From Lineus longissimus (lineage: Eukaryota; Nemertea; Pilidiophora; Heteronemertea; Lineidae): a stretch of 64,000 nt of DNA. The DNA is taken from positions 6,512,001 to 6,576,000 of the forward strand of contig NC_088319.1 of assembly GCF_910592395.1 (NCBI RefSeq). The letters are read 5' to 3'. Numbering within the stretch: the first letter of the stretch is position 1; every line of letters begins with the position of its first letter. Below the pieces are notes generated by a model. That model was not told the DNA's origin. It searched no databases and worked only from the letters and a program-made list of their open reading frames with translations. A program made the translations under genes and the position numbers. Positions 10,901 through 25,900 of this stretch are shown here, piece after piece.

Positions 10901-13900
10901 ACGGATCACATATAAACAATCTAAGTCATTTACCTTACCTCTCAGTTTAGCTTGTTGAAGATGAGGCTGGCTGTTTTACCAACTAGATATCTGAGTGAAG
11001 TATACCTGCTCCTTTGTAATTACATTAACTGTCCAATACAATGTGGCAGTGTGAAATCACAATTGACCAAATTTCTGTGCTGAAATATTGCCACATAAAA
11101 TACATTTGGGATTTGAATTAGCTGTTCAAGGAGCAAAAGTCAGTGGTGCCAAAAAGAGATGCAAAAGCTGAAGTAATACGATGTAAAATCCAAAAACGAC
11201 TTCGATGGTCTGGCACTTTCAAAAACGACCCTCCAGCAACCATGTCAGACCATTTCGTGATGTCACATGATAAATGGCGGTCTCAATGGACCAGTGCATT
11301 TTTTTGCGGGGATTGCCCATGGTAGCCACATGTCACCTATAATCAGCTCAGAGTAAGCGGTTTCTGGGTCATTTTAGCTACTTACCTTGGCTACAGTAAT
11401 GAAAAGCCATGCACTTCTGATCTTTTTACTGTCTAATTATGCAGATCTGCTCGGGAAGCAGAAGAGCTGATCAAACGAGCAGAACAGAAGGGTGAGGTGT
11501 TACCGTCAGAGGAGAGATTCGATTCCAACTGTATTACTCCAGGAACTCCATTCATGGTCAACCTTCAGGAACAACTCAAGTATTTTATTGTGAACAAGTT
11601 GTCAACAGATCCAATGTGGCAGGGCACAAGAATTTTGTTGTCAGGTCATGAGGTAAGGTTGAAGACTATTTATTGCAAAATGCCATGTATGTTTGATTGT
11701 ATCAATTATTGACCTCACAAAAGCCGAAAATGTTCTGAGATACTTGCCAAGTACAGAAACAAGAATAACAATCCCTCAGATGCTTTGAAATTCGGTAGTT
11801 TTTCCCAGGCAATAATTTTATGGTTATTTACAGGTAATTGGTATTTCCTGTATAATGGCTGTTCTAAATAGGGCTACTGTACCCAAATATGTCCTTCTAC
11901 ATTTTTGATGGAAATTTCCAGGCATCTGAGCGTCCTTTTTGCTGCAGCAGGCTGTGTGACTGTAAGATTAGCTTTGTTTTGAAATAAGATGGTGGCCATC
12001 AAATCCTTTTCTTATGTTCAACTTGGTGGATTCTTAGATTTGGCGAGCGTACATTCCAGTGTGCCGCAGCAGCACTCTGGAATGACCTCCCTAGTAATAT
12101 TCGAAATGCGGACTCCATCACAACTTTTAAGACACTCCTGAAGACCCACCTTTTTCAACAACATTACGAACATTAGAATTGTTTATTGTTGTCAAAGACT
12201 ATATACTTCTTATAGAGACTCTGTTTTTGTTAAGCGCCTTTGAACAGCCCAATATAGGACTGATAAGGGCGCTATATAAATGTGATACATAGATAGATAG
12301 ATAGATAGATAGAGGCACAGTATCTGCTTGATGTCGTTGACAATAACTCTAAAGTCCATGAAGAACCTCTATTTTGTTCATGATTCATTTCAGACTCCTG
12401 GTGAAGGAGAACACAAGATCATGGACTTCATCCGATCAGAAAAAAGTAAACCAGACTATGATCCAAACACAAGGCACTGTTTGTATGGCTTAGATGCTGA
12501 TCTCATCATGCTGGGACTCACATCACATGAGCCACATTTCTCACTGCTTAGAGAAGAAGTGAGATTTGGTGGCAAGAAATCACAAAAAAGGTTTGTGTCA
12601 TTGCTGGATTTTACCAATCGCAAATGCAATTTACATTAGTTTTGTGATTTTCAGTTCACAGGCTTGGGTCAGTTGATTGTTTTGGATGCATAACAAGCCC
12701 TCTTAGTTTTAAACCACAGTAAACCTTATTCATGCTATTGTTTGAGAATGCATTTGGTGAAACTTCCATAAACATTCCCAATCAATAATAAGTGGAAAAT
12801 TCTAATCTTAGCCGGGTTCTGTCTTTCAGAATGACAACAGTCGAGGAAACAACGTTCCACCTCTTGCATTTATCATTAATGAGAGAGTACCTAGCATTTG
12901 AGTTCTCACCGGTAAAGGTAAGTTTTTAGCAAGCCGGTAGTTTATGCCGGCGTAGCTCATCATACCGACTTTCCTTCTATAAAACCAGTTATTGCCAAAC
13001 TACTTTTAGATATCCGTAAAATATTGATCGTTGTACACTGTACTAATGCATAGATGTACAGGGCGGATGAATACCTTGGTAAAGGGACCATCGCATCGAA
13101 CAACGCAGCAAGTGCTGAAGTAATTATACGAGCGTACAAGTAGTTCCTGGACTATAGGCTGGGTCCCGCGCCCTCTGTCGAGCTATTTGTAGTATGAAAG
13201 CACATGTTTGTAGTATGCGCATGCGCAGTAGTGGAAAAATGACTTAAACAAAACAAACAAATGGCCGCCAAATGGTCACTCGATTCAAGAGTTTGAAGGC
13301 GAATATTTACGATACGAAGCGTGTCAGTGTCTAGCCACTTCACATGACTTAGCTATGTTATGGTAGCTTCCGTCAAAGTTGCAGATAAGCCACGGGAAAT
13401 TCACGAAAAAGTGTTTTTTGACGCGTTTTTGAATCGGTAATTTATGAAAATGTAAATCGCCAACGGGCGTATTAATGTCACGTGATAGATTTTATGTTGA
13501 GATGGGGGTTCCCCAGCGATATGACGTCATGAATCAGGTCATCTATTATAGACTGTTGTCAAGAGCTAATCGAGCTGGAGTTGTCATTGTAATATAATAT
13601 ACTCTATCTGGGGATTGTAAATGCGTATTAACAATGATACTTTCTGTAATGTGGATGTGGTGGGCATAATTTTGACGATGATAAATATGCGGACCACATT
13701 TTGATGGTCATCTCAATGCTGCCACCGGGAATTCCCGAGGCGGAGATTTGTGAATTGGTCATATGATTTGCTGTGAAAATGGCGTAAGGCCTAACATGCA
13801 TAAACTGGAGAGAAACAAATATCAGCAATAAATTGGAGGAATATGTTTTTGACAGCCAGGTAGTTTGTTTATTATTAGTTTACAGATGTAAGTAATGTGT

Positions 13901-16900
13901 TGTCGTATTTGTATTTAGCGTTATTTGTCGACATTTGGCGAGTATGAAAGATAAACGCCTCGACGGCCTCTCCCTCTTGCGGTAGACATAGTCATCCAAG
14001 ACATCTCCACAAACCACTCATCACCCTGATCATATACATAACCAGTTGCTATCATGGCAAAAGATGCACATACTCCAACCAATGCCCACAACTTACCTGC
14101 CTGTTCTGGCTCTATTGGAAATGTCACCAGCACACTGCATTACTCCTAATACAACTCCACCACTAACCCAGCGAAGCTCCCAGGCCAACAGGCCTCTAGT
14201 TCAAAGATTTACCGAAAGGTCGGGTACTTAAAAGTTGCAACCAAGAATATCCCACTCAAACTGACCAGCCATTTTCATGACCTGCCGAGAGTCTCAAGCT
14301 TTCAGTGGGGACTGAACCAAGGAACTTATGACCGCTAGTCAGAGACCCGAGCCACTACCCCACCATTGCTCGATGATCCTTGGAATGAATGAGCCACAGT
14401 CTTGTCTTTCGTAATTAACGACGATAGTTCATTCCACCTCTAGATGATTGACTATCCAGATGTGAGATGATTGAATGAAAATAACTCCTTTCACCCAACA
14501 GTTGGCAGCCCTCAAGGTTGTAGGAAAAGTGCCTCCCAAGGATCTCCAGATATTTTCTACCATTGTTTCCTCTTCGTTCTTGGATTCCCAAACGTCTCCT
14601 CTTAAATTTTCAGAATAAACTTCCATTTGCCTTCGACATGGAGAAGATCATTGATGATTGGGTGCTATTGGGTTTCCTGGTCGGCAATGATTTCATTCCT
14701 CATCTGCCGCACATGCACATAAAGAATGACGCACTGCCGCTGCTGTGGAAGACATACATGGATATACTGCCAACTCTAGATGGTGAGTGCCAATTCATTA
14801 CATATTCATAGCTGTGTTTACCTTGTTGCGACAATTTGTATGTTGTTTAAAAGAACATCTCTGATGTTACCTCAATGTCCGATGGTACCAAGGTCATCCC
14901 GCCAAAATGTGTATACAGTACAACCTCTCTATTGCGGACACCCATGGGACTGGGCCCAGGTGTCCGCAATAGAGAGGTGTCCGCAATAGAGAGGTTATGC
15001 CAAATCGTCCGATAGGTGGATTTGAAGTTCCCGCCTTGCAGGTCTTGGTTTTCTCTGTGTCGACATCTAGCGTAGAAACTTTAAACCTGTTGGCTGATCG
15101 GTATTTGCTTGTGATGTTGCGTTGAATGACGTGAGCTACTTTGGAACTCAGAGCGTGAATAATCTCTCTAGTAAAAGGTGCCCCTTTTATTGCAAAATCT
15201 CCTCGACATGTCATAATGTGTGAAAAAACACCATAATTTCTGTCCATCAGCCACCTTTGATAAATAATTATTTTTTTCTAATTTCTCTACTAACGCATAT
15301 TCGCCGCAACACTGACAAAACCGCGTGGATTTATGAGTGTCCGTAGACACAAAAGGCCTATGTGATTAGTTGAAAAGATGGGTAAACAAATGCCACGGCT
15401 TAATTAGGATACAAAAACACAATGCCAATGCCGCGGCTTAATTAGGATACAAAAACACAATGCCATGGGGTAATTACGTTGATTAATTGCGTGAATATCA
15501 CACCTGTCGGGCCTACTTGACTCTCCAAGCGCAAGCGGGAAGCCATTGTTTTTGCCTACTGTCCGTAATTGGGAGAGAATTGGACCAAAAATTGGCTATC
15601 GCCCTGTCCGCAATTCGGAATAGAGAGGTGTCCGCCGTACAGAGGTTTTTGTTATTGGAAATGACTTAGAAAAAATCGGGACTGGCCGGACGTGTCCGTT
15701 ATGTAGAGGTGTCCGCCTGGCAGAGGTGTCCGCTGAGGGAGGTTCTACTGTATTTGCTGTGACCCGACCCAGCCTAAACGTTTCTGTTCATCAAAATCCA
15801 TCTGAGAATTCCTTCGAATTGGCCTGTGTTGTAAATATCAAGATTTTCCCACTCAACCAATTTGCCCAGGAAGTGAGGAAAATCAGTATGCCCCTATTGG
15901 CCTGACCCTTTCTCGTAACCACAATTAGGGTTGGCAAACATACATTTATTTTAAACGGTCCAGCATTAAACCCAGCTTTAGATGTCGTAGACTTCGAGTC
16001 TCTCTATTAAACATGGTATGTTTCCCATTTTGGACCCAACCTGAACCTATTGCATGCATTTTGGGTTATATATTATTTACATGTATCTACCAAATACAGT
16101 ACTGCCCTCCATTGTCGCTTGGATCACAGTATACTTCATCAAATGTGCTTGTTTCATTCTTTGCACTTCATCTATTTCCTTATTTTCTCTCCAGGGTATA
16201 TCAATGATGGTGGGAAGTTAAATTTACCAAGATTTGAAAAGTTTCTTGGGGAACTCGCAAAGGTGAGATTCAGGACATTTCCAGCAACAGACGTTTAAAA
16301 GACCAGATAAAATATACCGTGATACTGCTTGATTGAGACAGAAAATATCATAAATGCTCTTTTCATAGCCAAGCCTGTTCGGATATTGAACAATTTAAGA
16401 AAAAAAGAACCTGAATGAAGACCCTGAATTTTGTACGGATATTAGAAATTCTGTTGGACACTTCCATCTGTTTAAATGTATTAGGGTATCAAGAGGGCTC
16501 CCCACTTATGTTCAGGCCACCAGGTTCATCAGCTGAAGCTTTTGGGTTTGAATCCGAGTAGAACCACATACCAATATAGTGTTGTATGAGCCAATCTTCA
16601 CCCTCAATTCAGCGATCAAAGTTCACAACCAAACGGTCGCATATACGACCCGAAAATTACTTTATTCGACAGATAAATGTCATGACAGCGCGGCCACGAT
16701 AGATTGTGCTGATAAATGATAATTTATGCGCCCATACCCTTCGTAGTAGTCCAGCATGCAACGCAAATTCATTGACTGCCATTTCTGGTCATTTCATTGG
16801 TCTGGATATTCCCGCCACTCAACCCTTGTTCCCCCAATATCGATCAATAAAGCATCGGCACTGGCACTGGATTGTAACAAACGGGAAACGAGGTCACATT

Positions 16901-19900
16901 GTCGATGAGGTGAAACTTAATCATTATATATCGCGCACAGGTCGCTGCCAAGACCAGTACATGGCTATAGGCCATGGTTAGCATTTGCGGCCATAGCGAG
17001 TGGTGGTTTTGATTCCCATGGCAAGCTTCCACTGGCACTTTTCAACTCTAGTAGAAGACTATTCCAATCTCGCGAGGAGCATAAGATAGGCCATGCATGA
17101 TGAGGTTGATGATGATTGGTGAAAAAGGCGCGAAAAAAATGGCTCAAAATTATACCGAAAAATATTTGCGACTTGGGTTTGAAAAATGCAACTACGATGA
17201 TGACAAAAGATCGAACAATGCGGCATGGTAAATAAAGTGTACTTTGATCCCTGCAATGTATTGACTTTGCTCAGCTTCCAGACAATGCGCGTCAAAACCT
17301 TGACGATGAATACAGCATGTATTTGTATGCAATCTATTTCAACTTAAAGTTGATCGGCTATTACTCACTCATAAATGGCATCGCTGTACAAACAACAAGT
17401 CACCGTGATCCCACTAACCATCACTGTCGCTCATGCAGGAGGTCTGATATCTCGGCAAGTGTAGCATTTTTGTGTGTCTCATTCAAAAACAATATACAGT
17501 AGTACCTCTCTATTAAGGACACCAATTGGACTGACAAGTGCTGCCCTTAATAGAGAGGTGCCCTGATTAGAGAGGTCAAATTGAATGGAAATAATCAATT
17601 TGGGACCAAAACTAGTGTCCTTAATAGAGAGGTTGTCCTTAATAGAGAGGTGTCCGCTAACAGAGGCTCCACTGTACTTTGCGTTGAAGCTTACAAAGTG
17701 TCTAGAGAAAATTAAAAGGGCAACAAACCCTGTGAAGTTGTTTTGAAATCCATTTCGTATTAGCAGCACAGTTGTCATGGAAACTTAAGTCTGTGTGATC
17801 GAAAATTGTGTTCACCATATCAGACTGAGGCGCGCGATATACAGAAAAATGTCAGGTATTTCTTCAGTGGTATATGGGTGGAGGCTAAGGAGGCAATACC
17901 ACTGGAAGTTCAGTTACTTGCTTCTCTCTACCCAGGAGTATAACTATAAATAGGTGCTGGTGGGAAACAATCAAGTGTGTCGCATGAACAGCTGTTTGAG
18001 TTCTCCTTGAACATTTCAGGAGGCAGTAGTAGGTGGGTAGTTGGCTGATGACAGGAACCAGTCAGGCAAGGTTACCTGGGTTTTTTTTAAGTTGTCCCCA
18101 AGTTGTTCTCGGAGTTGTCGACCCCCTTGAAATTCCCCAATTCGCCTCTGCCTTGGAAATACCACGGTGTAAATATACACAAGTAAAAGCATTTTACTAA
18201 ATCTTACCGTTTGTCAAGTGCACAGAGCAAATTGGTAGTTCATTGATAAAATCAGCAAGGAAATGCCCAGATGTGTGCTTTTCTACGTAAACCTATTTTC
18301 AGAAAATACACTGCTAGTAAATTGAGTGACAGGAGATGCAACTCGGACATCAGGGGCGCTCTTGATTCTGCAGGTGTGAAGGGCGAAACACCCCTAATTA
18401 GCGACAACTTGCAAAATGGGGATCCTTGCCTGATTGCTAACTGCTGTGGATATCCGAGTATAAACAGCAAAGTTTATCTTCACCTTTTATCAATCACTCT
18501 AAGTAGACTCGTTTGACTCTTTCAGTTTGATTTGGAGAAATTTAACGATGAATATGCTGATCTCAAGTATTTCCAAGCGAAAACGGGGAGGAAGACATTC
18601 AGCAACACCAAGCCAGGTCCAGCCCAGAAAGGCAAAGCTAAGGGAGCCAATGGTTTATCACTGACCAATGACTTTGGAGTGTTGGAAAAACTTGGGGGAG
18701 AATTTGATATGCCACCAGGTATGTTTTACCTGACTTCAAGCTTGACAAATAATTTCTTGAATAGATATTTTAGGTGTGGCATGGTCTTGCAGACTACAGC
18801 ACTGTGACATTAGGAGAGTCAACATAAAAAGACCAGAGAGGATACCCTTGATTGCTTCATTTATAGGTTGTGCCTCATACATCGAAAGGACAGGACTAAA
18901 TTCCTATTGGTTAAAGAAGCTAGTAAGCTAGTCACTCATGCAAAAAAAATCTTTACTAATATGTTGCTGATGAATGCACTTTCCAGTATAAAGTCCTGCA
19001 ATGCACTAGTGGAAGCATCCTCCTTGCGCATGACCGGAACTCAAATTATATCTGATGTCATTCCGTCCCTGCTTGAATTTGCCACCAATATCTCTGAATG
19101 TGCTCTGAATCCCTGCTCGTTGGTGCCGATGAAAATGTACTTGATAAGCTACAAAAGGTTCAGAATCACGCAGCGCGAATAATCACAGGGACGCGTAAAC
19201 ATGAGCATATTACCCCCGTGCTGAGAAGTCTACATTGACTACCAATTCGTGAACGTATAGAGTTCAAGACAATGCTCTTCATATACAAAGCAAGAAACGG
19301 ACTTGCCCCTGCATACATATCCGAGGTCCTCCCATCCTGTGACTCCGGGCGATCCCTGACAAAGACAAATGTCTCTCCTAAGGAACCCCAGGTATCGCCT
19401 GGAGATGTACGGTGGCAGGAGCTTCCTTGTACAGGCAGCCAGACTTTGGAATGAGCTCAGCATTGAGATTAAAAAGGCTAAGACTGTTGCTATTTTCAGG
19501 TGCGGGCTAAAAAACCATCTGTTTAGACGATATTTTGAAACACCGCATCAGAGCAAAATTTGGATTTTGCGGTATATAAATGTAAATTTCAATTCAATGT
19601 GCAGGATCTGCTCATTTCATTATTACAAGACATTCAGTGCATAACTTGATGTGAAACTTTGAGACACGGTCAGAATAGTTCAATCAAACATTTTGATGGA
19701 AGCTGTTTTATTTTAGACGGCATCCATAAGTTTTATAATTTTGTCCTCAAAGTAAGTATGAATCTTTAGTCACTGCCATTTTCAGTTCAATTTATGTACA
19801 GTGACTTTCCAACATGGAGGCTAATCCGGGCAGAGAGAATATGCTTGAAATGAATATTATGTCTGCTTTGCAGAATGTAGTGGAATGGGGCATAGAAACT

Positions 19901-22900
19901 CAAGCAATTTTTTTATGTGGCCTATATGTGACTTCGAAACAATTTCTTATGTGTTTTTGACTCCAGGTGTGAACGGCAATGATGAAGAGGATGAGTACAG
20001 TGATGGTGGCATTGAATCGTCCGACTCAGATTCTGAGGATATGTTCGATATGGAGTTCCGTCAGCATAAGCGTAACTACTACATGGATAAAATGAGGTTT
20101 GAACATGTTACTCCTGATGTGCTGGAGGACCAGGCCCATGGTTATGTTAGAGCTATTCAATGGATATTACTCTACTACTATGATGGTGTCCCTTCTTGGA
20201 GCTGGTAAGACATACGTTGCTTGATATGGATTATTACTTGCCATTTCTCAAATGATTGTTTGGCCAAATGGTTGACAATGTCTGGCCAACAGTTGACTTC
20301 AAAAACAGTCAGTGAAGGCCATAAACCCTGACTGATGGATTATGTGGTTGTGGAGAATAATTGATTAACTACTGTACCATTTACCACAATCTTTATTGGG
20401 TGATTTTAAAGTTGGTGTCAACACCAGGTGATAACACCAACACTAACACTCATTTCTGCACCAAGTTTGAAATCGAGCAGCGGTGTTGGCATTTACACCT
20501 GGTGTTGGTGTAACCCCACTTCAAAGTCGGTGTTGGGTGTCAACCTGACACCATATTCAACACCAACACCAACACCATTCTCAACACCAGGTGTTGAGCT
20601 GAACTCAAGCTTGTGTTTGTTTCAATGAAAATTTTTAAAACTCACATTTTATAGGCCTTAACACCCTACCACTAGGGGTTATAGCACCAGGAGTTTTCAG
20701 TGACAAAGCTGGTTCTGTCGTCAAATAGAGAGATCCTACTTGAGTAATTTCGCAAAGTCAAGAAACAAAAGCAGCCTCGTCGGCGCATGGATCAGAGCCA
20801 GTGTTAACGCAGGTGTACACGAGTGCATACTTGGGCTTCAGGTCAACACCGTCCACAAACACCTGGCATGGTGTTTGGGGCTCTGGGTAGATACAGACCC
20901 CAACACTGACACCGAACACTTACACCACCTTTGATGACTTTACAATGTTGGCCTTGCACATGCTTCTGATTTCAAACATCAAATGAAGCATGATCAGCTG
21001 ACAAACCATTGGCAGCCCTCATATCCTTGGATATTAAGCATTTCACACGGAATGAAGAGGGGCAGGCTGATGCCGGCAAAAATAAGTTTTAATACAATTC
21101 AGTAGAGCTTTCAGTTGTCCCTACTGACACTTCTTTGTGTGCCATAGTACTATAGATTTCTTCCCGTTTCTTGCCCTGCTCATCGATTCTTCTTTATTCA
21201 ATTCAGTTCAATCTGACTGTAACTGTTTGAATGTGAATTGTAATTCAATTCTGAATACGTGTATTTGTTGTCCCTATTTTCGATGCAGAGTCTCTTGGTC
21301 ATCTCTTGCAGGTTCTACCCTTATCATTATGCACCCTACATCAGTGACGTCAAGAACTTCAAGGACATGGACATCACATTTGACATAGCGACTCCCTTCC
21401 TGCCATTTCAGCAGCTAATGGCTGTACTACCAGCGGCCAGTAAAAAACTTCTGCCAAAGGCCTATGTAGTAAGTTAAATGAGTTAACTGGGCTGACGGAT
21501 CTTTCGAACTTCTATTCTCTACATGTAAGCAGCTTGTTTGGGAAACAGGGAGAACGAGAAAACGGCCAAGCTGCGCCAGAATTTCCCAGGTTGGGTTTTT
21601 GCACCCAAATCACCTTTTAACCCCCTAACGCATGGCAATGGCAGCTTTTACCCTGCACTGGGTTCGGTTAAGTCTTGGGGTTTGAAAGTGTTGAGTGTTG
21701 CTGTACCACTGTACCCAAGGTAACACCATCACTACACAAACACTTGACCACCCTGCTCAGTGTTTGGTTACACCAGTGTAACACTGATGTCTGAGGAGGG
21801 AATCCCCAGGATTTCAACATCTCAAACGTCCGACACAAGCGATGTCATTCAAAACTGTTACACCAACACTGCTACACCAAAACTACAACACCAACACTTT
21901 CCCAACCACAAGACTTGACCTGACCCACTGTCTCTACATCAGAGACCTTAATTCAGGCCCAAGTTGATGCAAAGTTTGAAAGCTTTGCCACGGCCGGGTT
22001 GGTCCAGTTGGTAAGGCAGATTATCAAACATGTCAAAGTATAAAACTCATCAGTGTCCTTTGGGTCATGTTTCGGTGTCCACATTTGACTAATTCCTCTT
22101 GTGAAGGACAGTTCATCACTCTGTGACAGACAGGGATCATCTCGCCTCTCAACTCAATATTCTTATCTACTTGGCCCAAGCTCTATTATCATAATTAAAC
22201 GTTTGACCAGGGGCTAAGCTAGGGGTGAGGGGAGGCAGGAAATGCCCCCCTCCCCCCAGACGTCACCCAAAAATGTGATTTGGGTCAAAAAATTTAAAGA
22301 GTGAGATTTTGACCCCCCCTCCCCAGACCAAAAAGCTAGCAACACCTCTTTTTCATAAAACAAGTTGTCTATTTTTAAAACCTGCCTCTGAACTGATCAG
22401 CGAGTGTAGGTATGTAAAATGCCATGAAAGAAACTAATGACTGATATTATTGTTCCGTTCAGGGCTTGATGCTGAATGACAATTCACCTGTGATAGATTT
22501 CTACCCACAAAAGTTTGAGACAGACTTGAACGGCAAACAGCAGGACTGGGAGGCAGTTGTTCTGATACCATTTATTGATGAGGTAAGGATGTGAATATGA
22601 ATATGGAACCTGCTACCTGCTGCGGCAAAAGCAGGCGCATATGGGGAAAATAAGAAAAGTTAGAGAAAAAATCCCGCCGTAATTTCTGTCTTTAGCTTGC
22701 CTCCAGAAGCCTCCGTCGTCATGCAACATAAATGTACATTATACAAAAATAAGAGCAAAATAAACAACTTCTCGTCAGTGCAAAACACACCACCATATAG
22801 TACATTGTGTGTCAATGATTGTAGGTATTGTTCCACACTGAAAGCAGATAAGAATACGCTACAGCTTCCTATTGAGCATCTCATCAGGCTCTGTTCTTGC

Positions 22901-25900
22901 CTAGGATGTGGTATTCATCAGGTCACAACCTGAAAAGAAACCTGACTCTAAGGGTCTGATTCTACTACAGCAGGAAACCCGCTCCAACCAATCTTGTAGC
23001 CTTATTTGGACCACAAAAGAATTGTCAAATCTTGTATTTTTTATTCTTTTCTCCAGGGCCGACTTCTTGCAGCCATGAGGTCTGTTGAACAGCAACTCAC
23101 TGATGACGAGAGAAAACGAAACCGCCATGGTCCGTGTCGTATGTACGAATACACACCTGAGCCGCAACAACGGTATCCCTCCTCAATGCCTGGCTCATTT
23201 CCAGACATCATCGTCAATCACGCGAAAATCACAGAATTTGACCATAAAGATTTTGTGGTACCAAGGCACAAGTTACAGAAGGGGCTCTGTCCGGGTGTGA
23301 AACTGGATGTTTACTTTCCCGGATTTCCAACGATGAAGCATTTACCGCATTCGGTAAGTGATGTCAATTCTTTACGAGATGAGGTCAAAGTAGAAATTGC
23401 TTTTAATCATTGGTACTATAGTCATTCTGTGTTTATTGAGGCAGAGGCATGATATTAAGAGCCAGCCACATGGCTTGGTGCAAATGTGAAATGGGGAGGA
23501 CCCAGCTTTGTAAACTGGTGTGGGTTGTGAAAGTCATAGTCCTGGCTCTTCTCTCCTTGATTGAACTGGCCCACCTGTGCCAAATTCCACATTGGGTGGT
23601 AAATGTAAAATCATTGTGGACTTGATTCTACCGAATGTTTGAGAATTTCGCAATAGCCCAACCCAGAGACGTTTTCTTTTGTTTGACATGGTATGATGTC
23701 ATTTTCCGAAACATGGCCGACGTCTGTTTTTGGTGCCAAATATTTGCCTCTTGAACGGCCGATTTAAATCCCCGATATAGGTCATGTGGCAATATTTCGG
23801 CACTGAAATTTGGTCAGTTGTGATATATCGAGTTAATGTCTCACGGGTAAACTGTATTTCGAACGATTTTAAAGGCTTTCTACTTACTCTTTAAGTTGCA
23901 TGTAAGTTTCTGCTCTTACAACAAATATCGAATATGTGCCACTGTCCGTTCCAGGCCCAACTGAAGAAGACTGGTGTGAAAGTCTTCCAGATGAATAGCC
24001 GTGGTGAGAACATGATGGTCACCATACAACATGAGCAGGGAGAACTGGTAAGACCTTTTCAACATGATGTTTAGTCCATTTGTTAATGTTGCATGTATGT
24101 CGGCATTTTTTTGGGCTATGGAGGGCAAACTATTTGTTTGATTTCTTTTAAGCTTGGTTTTTATTGGTCTTTGTCTAAAAACCAAACACCTTTTTTTTCA
24201 TTTTAGTTACCATGGTAACATAATGATTTCTTTTGTGTGCACATAGACCTAGTGCATTGAATTTGGAAATTTTCAGCTCTGTACAGTTTATTTCTCCCCA
24301 ATCTCGATGAAACATTCAGGTTACGATTTTTTGTCCATCTTCTCATGATGTGCCAAGAATGAATGAGAAATATCCAGAAACAAAGTATATGACTATTGAA
24401 CTTGAAATCTGACTTATTTCTGCACTGAGAATAATACGCCCCTAAAATCATGTTCAGTTTTGAGGCAGGGATCAATAAACATCCAAATTCACACAAATCG
24501 TACCTGTAGTTTGCCCTCCAGAGCCCCAAATGATGCAGACAGCACATTTATGATTGGACTATAGTTATATGCACTGCTATGTTCATCAGGAGTTGATCAT
24601 CAAAATTCCTCCTCTCAGGGCTGGTCGCCCTTTAATACAGGGTCACATTTCATATAACAACAGCACTACTGACTCGATGTTTGAAAGCGCTGCTCTGAGG
24701 AATACTGTCTAAAATACTGATTATCACACGTTCTATTTGTGGATTTCAGGATGTAGGAAAGATAGCCAAGGAGCTCATCGGACAGACAATATTTGTTGAG
24801 TGGCCTCATCTGTATGAAGCCAAAGTTGAGAGCATCTCCACTGATTCAGTCAAGTAAGTCACATGCCTTTCAGATGCACCTTTACATCACCACTGGCACT
24901 GGCATGGTTTGTTTGGTTTGTGCCCAAAATGACATCTGCGTTAAAAAATACAATGTTTATTGATGAATTGACCCGTCTGATTCTGCAGGGGATTGTTTTA
25001 TTTGTGACATTTATGACTCTGGACTTTATGTAGACTCGTGCACCGCCCCGTAACTAGATTTATCAATCCTGACTACTTACACTGGCCGCCATTACTCAAA
25101 TTGGGGCATCACAGGCACATGAAGATACCAGAATCTAAGCAATCAATCAGCCCCTGAATCATTTAATTTTCACAGCCTTCAAAAAAATACATATCACTCT
25201 TGTATGTTCAAGTTAAAAATGTGTTGTGATCTTATGATCACTGAAACATTCTACTGACGAAAGGAATATGTTAGTCCCCAAAGGGAAGGTGGAGTTAACA
25301 AGATGTTTAAGTATCACTCATTAATCCTCTGGGCCCAGTTGTTAGAAAGCATGTTAGCTCATAACATCATGTTGACATGTTGTTTCATGTACATCAATGC
25401 ACATGTAACAACATGACAGCATGATGTTATGAGCTAACATGCTTTCTAACAATCGGACCCTGGATGACCAAGAACATAAAAGAAAAAATGGCCTCATAAA
25501 TGGTTCAGTGTCGCCTAACTTATATGTGTTTTTCAGATACATCAGTGTTGAAACATGTGAGCCCAAGTCAAAGTCAAAAGGCGGGAAAAAGAGGAGTAGT
25601 ATTGAGATGGGAGATCTTCAGGAAGATGAACACATGCAGTGGCATACACAGGTCAAGGCCATCAAGGAGAAGTATGTTTAATTTTTTTTAGACATAATTT
25701 TGATTTATTAACTAAAGTATTTACAGGTTACAGAAAGATACAAGCCCAGGGCTGACGCAATGCATTATTAGCCCTGGGCATAAAAACAAAATTTAACAGT
25801 ACAGATATATACAGTAATGGCAACGTAAACATAAAAATCAAAGTATGCCTGCATGGGGAGAAAAATTAAGAAATGTTATGAAATATTAAGAAAAGAATAG

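Noticed and set aside
14300-14372. Functional tRNA gene
   Set aside because: Box A and B are present, but the stems do not form a proper cloverleaf; kept only as a SINE head.
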